Assembly (NCBI GenBank): GCA_001507915.1
Contig: LGER01000001.1
Location: forward strand, 1-64,000
Source of the DNA: Desulfonauticus sp. 38_4375
GTDB taxonomy: Bacteria > Desulfobacterota > Desulfovibrionia > Desulfovibrionales > Desulfonatronovibrionaceae
DNA length: 64,000 bases
Direction of reading: 5' to 3'
Positions within the stretch are counted from its first letter, which is position 1. Every line of letters starts with the position of its first letter. Of the stretch, positions 49,587 through 58,746 are shown piece after piece. The notes below the pieces were generated by a model that saw nothing but the letters and a program-made list of their open reading frames with translations, made no database searches and was not told the origin of the DNA. The position numbers and the translations under genes are program-made.

Positions 49587-50891
49587 ATGAAAAGAACAAA
49601 TTCCCATCCAGCCAAACCAGGCCTGAAGGTCATTAGTCTGGGCTGCCCTAAAAACCTGGTGGACACTGAAAAAATCCTGGGTATCCTGGTCACACATTTT
49701 ATCCTGGTGGAAGATTTAAACCAGGCTCAACTGGTCCTTATCAATACCTGCTCTTTTATCCAGCCAGCCATTGAAGAATCTCTGGAAAATATTTGCGAGG
49801 TAATTGCCAGCACTAGACATCTGTCTCCAAAACCCAAAATAGTGCTTACTGGTTGTCTGGTTAATCGCTATTTTCAGGAAATAAAACAGGAATTTCCTGA
49901 AGTAGATTTAATCCTTCCCATTGCAGAACAAAAAAATATTTATCATCATTTAAAAACTTTTTTCCCCGAGCTTAGAACCAGTCAGCAAAGATTAATCACA
50001 ACTCCTGCTTATGCCTATCTCAAAATAAGTGAAGGCTGTAATAATAGATGTTCTTTTTGCACTATACCCAGGATTAGAGGAAAACTTAAATCTGTTCCTC
50101 AAGAATTAGTACTTCAAGAAGCAAAAGAATTAGAAAAAGCAAAAATAAAAGAAGTGGTGATTGTTGCCCAGGATAGTACGTCCTATGGAAAGGATCTGGG
50201 CTATAAAGATGGACTTATTACTCTTTTACACAAATTAAGTGAGTTTGATTTTCAATGGATACGCTTGCTCTACCTATATCCTTCAGGAATAGATAAAAAT
50301 TTACTGCAAATCATAAAAAACAATCCCAAAATCTTACCCTATTTTGACTTACCCTTACAGCATTCTCATCCGGATATTCTCCAGCAAATGGGAAGACCTT
50401 TTAAAAAAGACCCTCAGCTAATTATTGACCAAATTAGAGAGATTTTGCCTCAAGCCAGTCTTAGAACTACTTTTATCGTGGGATTCCCAGGAGAAACCAG
50501 CAAACACTTTGAACATCTGGTCCATTTTGTAGAAAAAAATAGGTTTAATCACCTGGGTGTATTTACCTTTTTTAAAGAAGAGGGCACACGGGCAGCTAAA
50601 TTAGAAAGGCAAGTAAGTGCTCAGGAAAAAATAAAAAGAAAGCAAATTATAATGCAATTACAAAGTAAAATCAGTGCTCAAATCCTAAAACAATGGGAAG
50701 GTAAAAGTTTAGAGGTTATTATTGATAGGAAAAATCCGGAATGGCCTACCCTTTTTGAAGGTAGAGCCTGGTTTCAGGCTCCAGAAATAGATGGTCTTAC
50801 TTACGTAAGTGGAGAAAATATAAAAGTGGGAGAATTTTACCAGGCTCAAATAGAGGAAACTAAAGTCTATGATTTGGTGGGATTGGTTTAA
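49587..50891 (+). CDS. rimO: Ribosomal protein S12 methylthiotransferase
   Basis: 434 residues: N-terminal UPF0004 domain with three cysteines (ISLGCPKNLVDTE, NTCSFIQPAIEES, TGCLVNRY), the radical SAM motif CNNRCSFCTIPRIRGK, and a C-terminal TRAM-like domain (GKSLEVIIDRKN). It methylthiolates an Asp of ribosomal protein S12 using two iron-sulfur clusters. It precedes the gene for ribosomal protein S1 by 116 bases. Confidence 0.93.
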   Translation: MKRTNSHPAKPGLKVISLGCPKNLVDTEKILGILVTHFILVEDLNQAQLVLINTCSFIQPAIEESLENICEVIASTRHLSPKPKIVLTGCLVNRYFQEIKQEFPEVDLILPIAEQKNIYHHLKTFFPELRTSQQRLITTPAYAYLKISEGCNNRCSFCTIPRIRGKLKSVPQELVLQEAKELEKAKIKEVVIVAQDSTSYGKDLGYKDGLITLLHKLSEFDFQWIRLLYLYPSGIDKNLLQIIKNNPKILPYFDLPLQHSHPDILQQMGRPFKKDPQLIIDQIREILPQASLRTTFIVGFPGETSKHFEHLVHFVEKNRFNHLGVFTFFKEEGTRAAKLERQVSAQEKIKRKQIIMQLQSKISAQILKQWEGKSLEVIIDRKNPEWPTLFEGRAWFQAPEIDGLTYVSGENIKVGEFYQAQIEETKVYDLVGLV

Positions 50892-51007
50892 TTCTTTTAA
50901 TTGTCTAAGCAAATTAAAAATATTTATTTATTTAAATTAGTAGTTGTCTTTTAGGTCTGTCTTTGCTAGAAGGCCTGGAATATATCGTTTGTGTAGGGGG
51001 TTTTTTT

Positions 51008-52738
51008 ATGATGAGTTCCAATGACATGGTCAACAAAAATCAAGACATGGAGGTGAATTTTGAAGCAGAGCTAGAAAAGTATCTCAACTTTGACTTTGAT
51101 GAATTCCAGGAAGGAAGTATCATCAGTGGCAAAGTGGTCAAAATCACTCCTGAATTTGTCCTGGTGGATGTCAATTACAAGTCAGAAGGACAAATTCCTG
51201 TTGCCGAATTTATGGATGTAGACGGCAACTTAACCGTAAAGGAAGGAGATGAGGTTGAGGTCTTATTAATCCGCAAAAATGATGTGGAAGGAAGCATTTA
51301 TCTTTCTTACGAAAGGGCACGCAAAGCCCATGTATTAGACAGCCTGGAACAAGCCTTTGAAAAAGGAGAAAGTGTTCGGGGCAAAATCATCAAACGCATC
51401 AAGGGCGGATATCAAGTTGATTTGGGTGGTTTAATTGCTTTCTTACCCGGCTCTCATGTGGATTTAAGACCTGTTCCTGATATGAATGCTCTGGTTGGCC
51501 AAAGCTTTGATTTCAAAATCGTAAAAATCAACCGTCGCAGAAGCAATGTCATTGTTTCCAGACGGATTCTTTTAGAAGAAGAAAGAAACCAAGCAAAAGA
51601 AAAGCTTTTAAACACCTTGTCTGAAGGCGATCTCGTCAAGGGTAAGGTGAAAAATATAACCGACTATGGCGTATTTATTGACTTAGGTGGTCTGGATGGG
51701 CTCTTGCACATCACAGACATGTCCTGGAAAAGATTGAAACATCCTAAGGAAATGGTCTCCTTGGGAGATGAACTGGAATTAAAGATTTTAAGTTTTGATA
51801 AGGAAGAACAAAAGGTTTCTCTGGGTTTAAAACAGCTTACTCCCAACCCCTGGGAAAATATTGAAGAAAAATATCCTCTGGGCACCAAACTAAAGGGTGT
51901 GGTAACCAGTCTTACCGAGTATGGAGCCTTTGTGGAACTGGAAGATGGTGTGGAAGGCTTGGTCCATGTCACTGAAATGTCCTGGACCAGAAAGCTCAAA
52001 CATCCTTCCCAGATGGTCAAAGAAGGCGATGAAGTGGAAGTGGTGGTTTTGGACCTGGACAAAGAGAAAAAACGCCTTTCTCTGGGTATGAAACAGGTCT
52101 ATCCCAACCCTTGGGATATTGTGGCTGAAAAGTATCCAGAAGGCACTATCCTGGAAGCTCCCATTAAAAACATCACTGAATTTGGCCTTTTTATTGGTAT
52201 AGAAGAGGGAATTGATGGTTTAATTCATGTTTCTGACCTTTCCTGGACCAAGAAAATCCGTCATCCTGGTGATCTCTACAAGGTTGGCGATGTGGTTAGG
52301 GCCAAAGTGCTTACTGTAGATAAGGAAAACCAAAAGTTCACCCTGGGAATTAAACAACTTACAGAAGACCCCTGGTTAAAAGTGCCTGAAAAATATCCCT
52401 CTGGCACCACTATTACTGGCACAGTGACCAATGTAACAGAATTTGGCCTTTTTGTAGAAGTGGAAGAAGGCATTGAAGGATTGGTACATGTTTCTGAACT
52501 AAGTACCAAAAAAGTCAAAGATCCCAGAGAAATCTACAAAGAAGGACAACAGGTTACAGCCAAGGTCTTAAATGCCAGTGCTGAAGAGCGCAGATTGGGA
52601 CTGTCCATCAAACAATGGATGGAAGAAGAAGAGAAAAAAAGAGCTGAAGAACTAAAAAAGAAAAACCAGAACGCTGGTGGAAGCAACTTAGGGGAGATTT
52701 TAAGACAAAAACTAGAAGAGAATGAACAAAAGTCTTAA
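51008..52738 (+). CDS. rpsA: 30S ribosomal protein S1
   Basis: 576 residues from the ATG at 51008; AGGGGG lies 7 bases upstream, and a second ATG at 51011 is equally placed. Six S1 RNA-binding repeats run in order, beginning at GSIISGKVVKI, GESVRGKIIKRIKGG, GDLVKGKVKNITDYG, GTKLKGVVTSLTEYG, GTILEAPIKNITEFG and GTTITGTVTNVTEFG; the last four, with HVTEMSW/HVSDLSW ends, resemble one another most. It helps mRNA bind and unfold on the 30S subunit. The leader is AT-rich, as expected for S1 autogenous control. The last bases overlap sppA by 17. Confidence 0.95.
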   Translation: MMSSNDMVNKNQDMEVNFEAELEKYLNFDFDEFQEGSIISGKVVKITPEFVLVDVNYKSEGQIPVAEFMDVDGNLTVKEGDEVEVLLIRKNDVEGSIYLSYERARKAHVLDSLEQAFEKGESVRGKIIKRIKGGYQVDLGGLIAFLPGSHVDLRPVPDMNALVGQSFDFKIVKINRRRSNVIVSRRILLEEERNQAKEKLLNTLSEGDLVKGKVKNITDYGVFIDLGGLDGLLHITDMSWKRLKHPKEMVSLGDELELKILSFDKEEQKVSLGLKQLTPNPWENIEEKYPLGTKLKGVVTSLTEYGAFVELEDGVEGLVHVTEMSWTRKLKHPSQMVKEGDEVEVVVLDLDKEKKRLSLGMKQVYPNPWDIVAEKYPEGTILEAPIKNITEFGLFIGIEEGIDGLIHVSDLSWTKKIRHPGDLYKVGDVVRAKVLTVDKENQKFTLGIKQLTEDPWLKVPEKYPSGTTITGTVTNVTEFGLFVEVEEGIEGLVHVSELSTKKVKDPREIYKEGQQVTAKVLNASAEERRLGLSIKQWMEEEEKKRAEELKKKNQNAGGSNLGEILRQKLEENEQKS

Positions 52739-53615
52739 ATTCAGTCAAAAACATCCCTTTCTCTTTGGTATTTTCCTGATTTTTATGGCCATGGTTCTAA
52801 TAATTGGAGCCATGGCCTTTTTTACCTTTTCCTTTAATAAAAACAAATTAGCCTTTAACAAAGAAAAAATAGGCGTTGTTTACATAGAAGGCATTATTGC
52901 CAATCCCTTACCCATCCTGGATTGGATAAAAAAATTAAGCAAGGACTCAGAAATAAAGGGGATTTTAGTGAGAATAAATTCCCCTGGTGGCGTAGTAGGA
53001 CCTTCTCAAGAAATCTATGAAGCCTTAAAGGAAGTATCCAAAAGCAAGATTATTGTAGCTTCTATGGGAGCAGTAGCTGCCTCTGGTGGTTATTATGTGT
53101 CTTTAGGAGCACACAAGATAGTAGCCAACCCTGGGACCCTTACTGGCAGCATTGGAGTAAAGGCCCAGCTTACTAATTTTCAAAAATTAATGGAAAAAAT
53201 AGGCATAGAAGAAGAAACCATTACCAGTGGAAAATTAAAAAATGCAGGTACTCCCTTCAGGAAACTAAGTCCTGAAGAAAAAATATACTTTCAAGAACTG
53301 GTAAATGACCTTTACGAGCAATTTATCGGTGCAGTAGTAGAGAGTAGAAAATTGAGTAAAGAAGAAGTGCTAAAAATTGCTGATGGTAGAGCCCTTACTG
53401 GCAAACAGGCCCTGGCTCTGGGCTTAATCGACGAACTGGGAAATTTTAATCAAGCTCTGGAAATTTTAAAGGAAATGGCCGGGATAAAAAAAGAAGTAAT
53501 TTTAGTAGAAGGACCACCTAAAGAAAAGAACTTTCTCTCTTCTGTTTTGGGTTCTTTAAATCTGAAATTAGACTCAGCCATCTTTGCTCCTACCTGGATT
53601 TTAAGCTATGAATAA
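52722..53615 (+). CDS. sppA: Signal peptide peptidase SppA (short, single-domain type)
   Basis: 297 residues with one N-terminal membrane helix (LFGIFLIFMAMVLIIGAMAF) and a ClpP-like serine protease domain: catalytic Ser in MGAVAASGGYYVSLGAHKI and Lys in TSGKLKNAGTPFRKLS. It removes leftover signal peptides from the inner membrane. It is the single-domain form found outside enterobacteria. It overlaps rpsA and also mqnE (8 bases), so the three are coupled. Confidence 0.93.
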   Translation: MNKSLKFSQKHPFLFGIFLIFMAMVLIIGAMAFFTFSFNKNKLAFNKEKIGVVYIEGIIANPLPILDWIKKLSKDSEIKGILVRINSPGGVVGPSQEIYEALKEVSKSKIIVASMGAVAASGGYYVSLGAHKIVANPGTLTGSIGVKAQLTNFQKLMEKIGIEEETITSGKLKNAGTPFRKLSPEEKIYFQELVNDLYEQFIGAVVESRKLSKEEVLKIADGRALTGKQALALGLIDELGNFNQALEILKEMAGIKKEVILVEGPPKEKNFLSSVLGSLNLKLDSAIFAPTWILSYE

Positions 53616-54651
53616 AGAATTTTCCCAGAGATTATCCTCAACAGAAGCTTTAGAGCTTGTACAAAAAGATATCCACTACCTAGGCCAACTGGCCTATGCT
53701 AAAAGAAAAGCCCTACACCAAAACAGGGCTTACTACATTTACAATCAACACCTAAATTACACCAATATCTGCAAAAACAAGTGTAAATTTTGTGCTTATT
53801 ACAAAGATAAAACAGATAAAAACTCTTATACTTTTAGTTTAGAAGATATAAAAAAAGAAATAAATAAAAGAATAAGGGAACCAATTAGAGAAATTCATAT
53901 CGTAGGGGGATTAAATCCTGACTTACCTCTTAGTTATTATGAAGAAATGCTTTCTACCATAAAGGCACTTCGTCCAGAAGCTGTAATAAAGGCTTTTACT
54001 GCTGTGGAAATACATTTTTTAGCTGAAAAACATCAGCTAAGTGAAGAAGAAGTTCTATTGAGACTAAAAAAGGCAGGCCTATCTATCTTGCCTGGTGGCG
54101 GAGCAGAAGTTTTTGCCGAAAAATTAAGAAAAAAGTTGTGCCCAGAAAAAATCTCTGGCCAAAAATGGCTGGAGATACACGCCAAAGCTCATAAACTGGG
54201 AATTTATACCAATTGCACCCTGCTTTTTGGACACATAGAAAGCTGGGAAGATAGGATTAAACACTTAGAAGCCTTACGCGACTTGCAAGACCAGACCCGA
54301 GGGTTTCTTTGCTTTATCCCTCTAGCTTATCAACCAGCTCACAATGAACTCAAGGCCCCAGGTCCAGATGGTATAGATTTTTTAAAAATGATTGCCCTAT
54401 CTCGCCTGTTTTTGGATAATATTCCCCATATAAAAACATACTGGGCCTTTGCTGGCCTAAAACTCTCTCAAGTTGCCCTTTATTTTGGAGCAGATGATTT
54501 TGATGGAACCATTGTAGAAGAAAAGATTGGCCATGCTGCAGGCGCAGACACTCCTAAAGGTCTTACTGTAGAAGAATTAAAAACTTATATCAGACAGGCT
54601 GGATTTGAACCTGTAAATAGAAATTCTTTTTTTGAAGAAGTTAAAAATTAA
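53608..54651 (+). CDS. mqnE: Aminofutalosine synthase (menaquinone biosynthesis, futalosine pathway)
   Basis: 347 residues, radical SAM enzyme with NYTNICKNKCKFCAYYKD cluster motif, EIHIVGGLNPDLPLSYYEEM, AFTAVEIHFLAEKH, LPGGGAEVFAEKLR and KTYWAFAGLKLSQVALYFGA then DDFDGTIVEEKIGHAAGA. The combination is characteristic of MqnE rather than the related MqnC. It makes aminofutalosine from 3-enolpyruvoylbenzoate and SAM. It implies menaquinone as the quinone serving QmoABC. No other mqn gene is in the window. Confidence 0.92.
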   Translation: MNKEFSQRLSSTEALELVQKDIHYLGQLAYAKRKALHQNRAYYIYNQHLNYTNICKNKCKFCAYYKDKTDKNSYTFSLEDIKKEINKRIREPIREIHIVGGLNPDLPLSYYEEMLSTIKALRPEAVIKAFTAVEIHFLAEKHQLSEEEVLLRLKKAGLSILPGGGAEVFAEKLRKKLCPEKISGQKWLEIHAKAHKLGIYTNCTLLFGHIESWEDRIKHLEALRDLQDQTRGFLCFIPLAYQPAHNELKAPGPDGIDFLKMIALSRLFLDNIPHIKTYWAFAGLKLSQVALYFGADDFDGTIVEEKIGHAAGADTPKGLTVEELKTYIRQAGFEPVNRNSFFEEVKN

Positions 54652-54803
54652 CCTTTTTTTACTTTAAACTTTTGTTTACAATTAACACATATCACTTCCT
54701 GGTCTTTATTTTTTATCTTTTGTTCATATCCACAAAAGGGACATTTAGTTACTTTTGTTAATTTTTTAAATACATTTATTACTGCTTGAAAAATAACACT
54801 CAT
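54648..54803 (-). CDS. 51-residue zinc-ribbon protein
   Basis: A small gene below usual length cut-offs. The ATG at 54801-54803 is preceded by AGGAG at 7 bases. The protein has two CxxC knuckles (CPFCGYEQK at about residue 21 and CVNCKQK at about residue 39) with many lysines, the layout of a zinc-ribbon that could bind nucleic acid or a protein. Its stop overlaps the last bases of mqnE on the opposite strand. The codon-perfect CxxC pair and the ribosome-binding site make it convincing; function unknown. Confidence 0.75.
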   Translation of the reverse strand: MSVIFQAVINVFKKLTKVTKCPFCGYEQKIKNKDQEVICVNCKQKFKVKKG

Positions 54804-55004
54804 CTTCACTCTCCTGGATAAAAACTTTTTTCATAAAAAAATATATTGACCCATAACTACTGTAAAAATTTTAAAGTTATTTAACTACCTATATCAGTTA
54901 TTTTTTTAATTCTTACCTTCCTTTAACCTCAATTTCTTAAGTAATCAATCCAAAAACTATCTTGTTTTTATCCTCTCTTCTTCCTAAAACCTGTCCATAT
55001 CTTG

Positions 55005-55034
55005 TTGACTTCTAACCCTATTTTGAGCTAAAAG
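55005..55034 (+). promoter_or_regulatory. Candidate promoter of the 49-residue membrane protein
   Basis: TTGACT (55005-55010) is followed after 18 bases by TAAAAG. The remaining sequence back to 54804 is AT-rich with no gene. Confidence 0.4.
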
Positions 55035-55066
55035 GTTTTAATATCTTTTAGTGAGGAGGCCTAAAA

Positions 55067-55216
55067 ATGCAAACCATTATAGAACTCTTGACCAATATGA
55101 CCCACAGCACCACTGAAGGCAAATTTGGAGTAGCAGCAATCTTTATTTATTTTATCATTATCGTGGCTGTAGCTTGCTATAGGATAAAAGAAAATCTAAA
55201 GCACGAGCATCACTAA
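55067..55216 (+). CDS. 49-residue single-pass membrane protein
   Basis: The ATG at 55067 is preceded by GTGAGGAGG, a strong ribosome-binding site. The protein has a polar N-terminus (MTHSTTEGKFG), one hydrophobic helix (VAAIFIYFIIIVAVACY) and a basic, His-rich C-terminus (RIKENLKHEHH). Topology predicts the C-terminus in the cytoplasm. Its stop codon TAA at 55214-55216 overlaps the stop of the convergent radical SAM gene. I recognise no family; size and form suggest a small membrane subunit or regulator. Confidence 0.7.
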   Translation: MQTIIELLTNMTHSTTEGKFGVAAIFIYFIIIVAVACYRIKENLKHEHH

Positions 55217-56256
55217 TTGACAAAATCAATTTTTATCTCTCTATAGGGCCCTGTTTTTACCAGCTCAGGGCCTATTCCTATTTTTTTCCACTCTGTTTTT
55301 GCTTCTCCTTTGTACCCCCAAAAAAAACTCTCCAGCCTGGATGGTAAATAGATGGCCTGGACCGTCCTGGAACTCCAGAATAAATACTCCTGCACATACA
55401 TTCTAAAGGCCAGGGATTTTACCAGCAATCCCAAACTGGGGTGCCAGGGGCCTGCAAGAATATTTTCTAACAGTTCCTTTTCTGGAGTAAGGCCCACTCT
55501 AAGAATGGTAATTCCCTGTTCCCAAAATTTTTTTACAGCCACAGCCAAAGCCAAAAGGGTTTTCTCAAGCTCCCAAGGCACAAATTTTCCCTGCCAATAG
55601 TACCTGGCTAGTAAAGTATCTTTTAAGACCAAGCAGGGATATAGCCTAATGGTTTTAGGTCTTAGTTTTAGAGTCCAATCCAAATCTTCCCAAAAAATTG
55701 CTAAACTCTGTTTAAACATACCTGGCAAAAGCTGAAAACCATAATCTAAATTCTTTTCTTGCAACAAACTCAAAGCGCTTAAAATGTCTTTTAAACTATA
55801 AGACCTTTTATTGGCCTGTAACACCTCAGGGTTAAAACTTTGAATCCCCAGCTCCACCAAATCAACTTCTGCACCTGCCAGTAACTCTGCCACCTCATAG
55901 TTAACAAAATCTGGCCTGGTGGAAAGAGAAACAAAATCCACCCACCCCTCTTTCTTGAGTTTTCTTGCCTCACTCAAAATATAGGTTTGGAGTTCTAAAC
56001 TAAGTCCGGTAAAAGTCCCTCCAAAAAAACCCAAACCAAAAACCTTCTTTTTTTGTTGCGCCTGCTTTTTTAGTTGCCTTAACTCTTTATTCACTAACAA
56101 TTTTATATCATTGACTTTTTCTCTGCCTGTGCTAAGTTTTTGGTTACAAAACACACACCTCACCTTGCAGCCAGCAAAGGGAATAAACACTGGCCACAAG
56201 GATTTTTTTTTCTTGTTTAATTCTGGGCAGGGTAAAAGAAGAGAAGTTTTTTTCAC
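55213..56256 (-). CDS. Elp3-like radical SAM protein
   Basis: 347 residues with the radical SAM cluster motif GCKVRCVFCNQ near residue 30, GLGFFGGTFTGL, LSTRPDFV, DLVELGIQSFNPEVLQANKR and LYPCLVLKDT, all typical of the Elp3/oxygen-independent type SAM fold. It lacks an acetyltransferase domain, so it is not a full Elp3. Family members near this size act on tRNA or have unknown roles. It is the only gene on its transcript, between two divergent or convergent units. Confidence 0.83.
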   Translation of the reverse strand: MKKTSLLLPCPELNKKKKSLWPVFIPFAGCKVRCVFCNQKLSTGREKVNDIKLLVNKELRQLKKQAQQKKKVFGLGFFGGTFTGLSLELQTYILSEARKLKKEGWVDFVSLSTRPDFVNYEVAELLAGAEVDLVELGIQSFNPEVLQANKRSYSLKDILSALSLLQEKNLDYGFQLLPGMFKQSLAIFWEDLDWTLKLRPKTIRLYPCLVLKDTLLARYYWQGKFVPWELEKTLLALAVAVKKFWEQGITILRVGLTPEKELLENILAGPWHPSLGLLVKSLAFRMYVQEYLFWSSRTVQAIYLPSRLESFFWGYKGEAKTEWKKIGIGPELVKTGPYREIKIDFVN

Positions 56257-56343
56257 TTTTAACTTGCCAAAAAAATAAAATTCAATTACCTCTACAGGTT
56301 AAAGTGATTTCTTTATAGTAAGAAGATTTAAGGAGATAGGCAA

Positions 56344-56754
56344 ATGGAAAAATGTATCTTCTGTGAAATAGTAGCTGAAAATATCCCTTGCACCAAAATT
56401 TATGAAAGTGAAAACATCTTGGCTTTTTTAGACATAGCTCCAGTAAATCCTGGGCATACTCTGGTCATACCCAAACAGCACTATCCAACCCTCTTGGATT
56501 TGCCTCCAGCTTTGGGACAAGAACTTTTAGAAGCTCTGCAAAAGGTAGCTAAAGCTATAAAAGAAGGGCTACAGGCAGATGGAATCAACCTGGGAATGAA
56601 CAATTACCGGGCAGCAGGTCAATTGGTTTTTCATGCCCACTTCCATCTTATCCCTCGTTATGAAAAGGACGGTCTAACTCTCTGGCCTCAGCAAAAATAT
56701 GAAAGCGAAACCAAAATGCAAGAAATAGCTCAACAAATAATAAATAAGCTTTAA
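56344..56754 (+). CDS. HIT family nucleotide hydrolase
   Basis: 136 residues with CIFCEIVAENIPCTKIYE at the N-terminus and the histidine triad HAHFHLIPR near residue 99. Members hydrolyse AMP-linked substrates (Hint type) or dinucleoside polyphosphates. AAGGAGATAGG precedes the ATG. It is 13 bases before the DNA-binding protein gene and co-transcribed with it. Confidence 0.9.
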   Translation: MEKCIFCEIVAENIPCTKIYESENILAFLDIAPVNPGHTLVIPKQHYPTLLDLPPALGQELLEALQKVAKAIKEGLQADGINLGMNNYRAAGQLVFHAHFHLIPRYEKDGLTLWPQQKYESETKMQEIAQQIINKL

Positions 56755-56767
56755 AAGGAGTTACACT

Positions 56768-57055
56768 ATGGCCAACACCCTTACCAAAGCAGATATTGTA
56801 GAAAAAATTTACCAGTACAGCAAAAAGAACCGTACTGAATTAAAGGAAATCCTGGAGCATCTCCTTTTCTTGATTAAAAAAGGTTTAAAAGAAGAAGGAA
56901 GTGTACTTGTTAGCGGATTTGGCAAGTTTGAAGCCTATCAGAAAAATCCCCGTAAAGGGAGAAACCCTCAAACCAACGAAACCATTATTTTACCAGGGCG
57001 CAAGGTAGTTGTTTTTAGAATTTCCAAAAAATTTAGATCCGAACTTAATCCATAA
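56768..57055 (+). CDS. ihfA: Integration host factor / HU family DNA-bending protein (alpha type)
   Basis: 95 residues with the family core: TLTKADIVEKIYQYSKKNRT, LVSGFGKFEAYQKNPRKGRN and the DNA-arm segment NPQTNETIILPGRKVVVFR. The arm Pro (NPRKGRNPQT) is present. Length and N-terminus resemble IHF-alpha more than HU, but the two are hard to separate. It bends DNA in replication, recombination and sigma-54-dependent transcription. Its end overlaps the convergent rlpA gene by 11 bases. Confidence 0.87.
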   Translation: MANTLTKADIVEKIYQYSKKNRTELKEILEHLLFLIKKGLKEEGSVLVSGFGKFEAYQKNPRKGRNPQTNETIILPGRKVVVFRISKKFRSELNP

Positions 57056-57737
57056 AAATAAAACTACCTTTAAAAATAGTACTCAATTTGCTCCTGTTAG
57101 TTTCAGCTTGAAGCAAATTATAATAGGGTCCAACTTGCACTCTCCAAAGAGTTGAGTCTTCATAAAAAATTTGCACAATTCTAGAGTTATATCCTAAGAC
57201 ACTAAGTCGTTGTTGCAGTGTTAAGGCATTTTCCTTTATGGAAAAGGAACCTACTTGAATATAAAAAGTGCCTTTTATTTTACTTTTAGGTAAGCTATGC
57301 AAGCTCTCAATTCTAACCCTGGCAGTACCGGTTTCCACCATTCCCAAGGCTCTAGCCGCCTGATAGGATAAATCAATAATGCGCCCGGCCACAAAAGGCC
57401 CTCTGTCATTAATTTTAACAATTACCTGTTTTCCATTGTCTAAATTAGTAACACGCACTTTGGTGTGAAAAGGTAAAACCTTGTGCGCTGCAGTATAGGC
57501 ATACATATTATAAATTTCCCCACTAGCTGTCCTGCGACCGTGAAATTTAGGTCCATACCAGGAAGCAATGCCCTCTTCTACATAATTGTTGGCACTGGGC
57601 AAAGGAGTATAGGTTTTTCCGTAGACTTGATAGGGCTTAGAAGGACTCTTGGGTAAAGGTGCATAGACCTTTTTTGAGGTACAACTAAAAATTCCCACGC
57701 ATAGTAACAAACCAAGACCTAAAAAATAATAACGCAC
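57045..57737 (-). CDS. rlpA: RlpA-like septal ring lipoprotein with SPOR domain
   Basis: 230 residues. A lipobox-type signal peptide (LGLLLCVGIFSC) is followed by a double-psi beta-barrel domain (EEGIASWYGPKFHGRRTASG, INDRGPFVAGRIIDLSYQAA) and a C-terminal SPOR domain (FYIQVGSFSIKENALTLQQR) that binds denuded peptidoglycan at the division site. RlpA is a lytic transglycosylase in some species. It sits 5 bases after moaA in the same operon. Confidence 0.92.
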   Translation of the reverse strand: MRYYFLGLGLLLCVGIFSCTSKKVYAPLPKSPSKPYQVYGKTYTPLPSANNYVEEGIASWYGPKFHGRRTASGEIYNMYAYTAAHKVLPFHTKVRVTNLDNGKQVIVKINDRGPFVAGRIIDLSYQAARALGMVETGTARVRIESLHSLPKSKIKGTFYIQVGSFSIKENALTLQQRLSVLGYNSRIVQIFYEDSTLWRVQVGPYYNLLQAETNRSKLSTIFKGSFIFMD

Positions 57738-57742
57738 TCTAC

Positions 57743-58735
57743 TTATCCTCCAATACCTACCATTGCTGAATCACAAACCTTATTTTTATTTTTTTCCAGC
57801 AAATGGGCACCTACAGGTTTGTGTTTGATGGCCAGAGATATCACCTTTTCCAGGTGTTTTAAGCTAAGTTTGGGGTTTCTGACCAGAGCCAGCAATTTAT
57901 ATTCCCGATCTGAAAATAAACAGGGTCTTAACCTGCCTTGAGAAGTAATGCGCAAGCGATTGCATCGATCACAAAAATGATCACTTAAAGGGGAAATCAC
58001 CCCAATTCTTCCTTTTCCTCCGCTTATTTGAAAAACTCTTGCTGGACCTGCAGTTTGCTCCTGACTATCCAGAGGTAAAACCTCTACCTCCTGGGTTAAT
58101 TGTCTTAAAATGTCTTGAGCAGACCAGAAATACTCTTTTTTCCATCTGGTCTTCTGTCCAATGGGCATAAATTCTATAAACCTAACATCTACTGGATACT
58201 TATAAGCAAAATTAGCAAAATCCACAAGCTCTTTATCATTTAAACCTTTTAAAGCTACAGCATTTATTTTAATTTTTAAGCCAGCTTCAAGTCCCCAGAA
58301 AATAGTTTGTAAAACCTGGTTTAAATAGCTAGAACCTGTAATTTGTAAAAATTTATCTTTATCAAAGGTATCCAGAGAAACATTTAATCCCTTAAATCCT
58401 AATTCTTTTAATTTTAAGAGCTCTTTTTTACTTTTAATTAAAGTACCATTAGTGGTTAAACGAAAATCAAAATTGTTAAATTCCTTCCCTAGCTTTTCTA
58501 AAAAATCCCAAAAATTGCGTCTTAAAAAGGGCTCTCCTCCAGTAAGGCGTACCTTTTTTATCCCTATGGACTCAGCAACCAGTAAAAACTTTTCCATATC
58601 TTCATATCTTAAAATTTCTTTATGCTTTACCAGAGGGTCTCTTACTCCCTGACAATAAAAACAACGAAGATTACACTTATCCGTAATGCTCAAACGAAGA
58701 TAACTAACACTTCTACCGTGTTTATCCATCAGCAT
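57743..58735 (-). CDS. moaA: GTP 3',8-cyclase (molybdenum cofactor biosynthesis protein A)
   Basis: 330 residues from the ATG at 58733-58735, chosen for the GAGGTG ribosome-binding site; a start 27 bases upstream would overlap the glycosyltransferase gene. Motifs: SAM-cluster CNLRCFYCQG, KVRLTGGEPFLRRN, and the C-terminal FeS cluster CDRCNRLRITSQGRLRPC. The conserved GG at the extreme C-terminus needed for catalysis is present (MVGIGG). It cyclises GTP at the start of Moco synthesis. Confidence 0.95.
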   Translation of the reverse strand: MLMDKHGRSVSYLRLSITDKCNLRCFYCQGVRDPLVKHKEILRYEDMEKFLLVAESIGIKKVRLTGGEPFLRRNFWDFLEKLGKEFNNFDFRLTTNGTLIKSKKELLKLKELGFKGLNVSLDTFDKDKFLQITGSSYLNQVLQTIFWGLEAGLKIKINAVALKGLNDKELVDFANFAYKYPVDVRFIEFMPIGQKTRWKKEYFWSAQDILRQLTQEVEVLPLDSQEQTAGPARVFQISGGKGRIGVISPLSDHFCDRCNRLRITSQGRLRPCLFSDREYKLLALVRNPKLSLKHLEKVISLAIKHKPVGAHLLEKNKNKVCDSAMVGIGG

Positions 58736-58746
58736 ATTCAACACCT

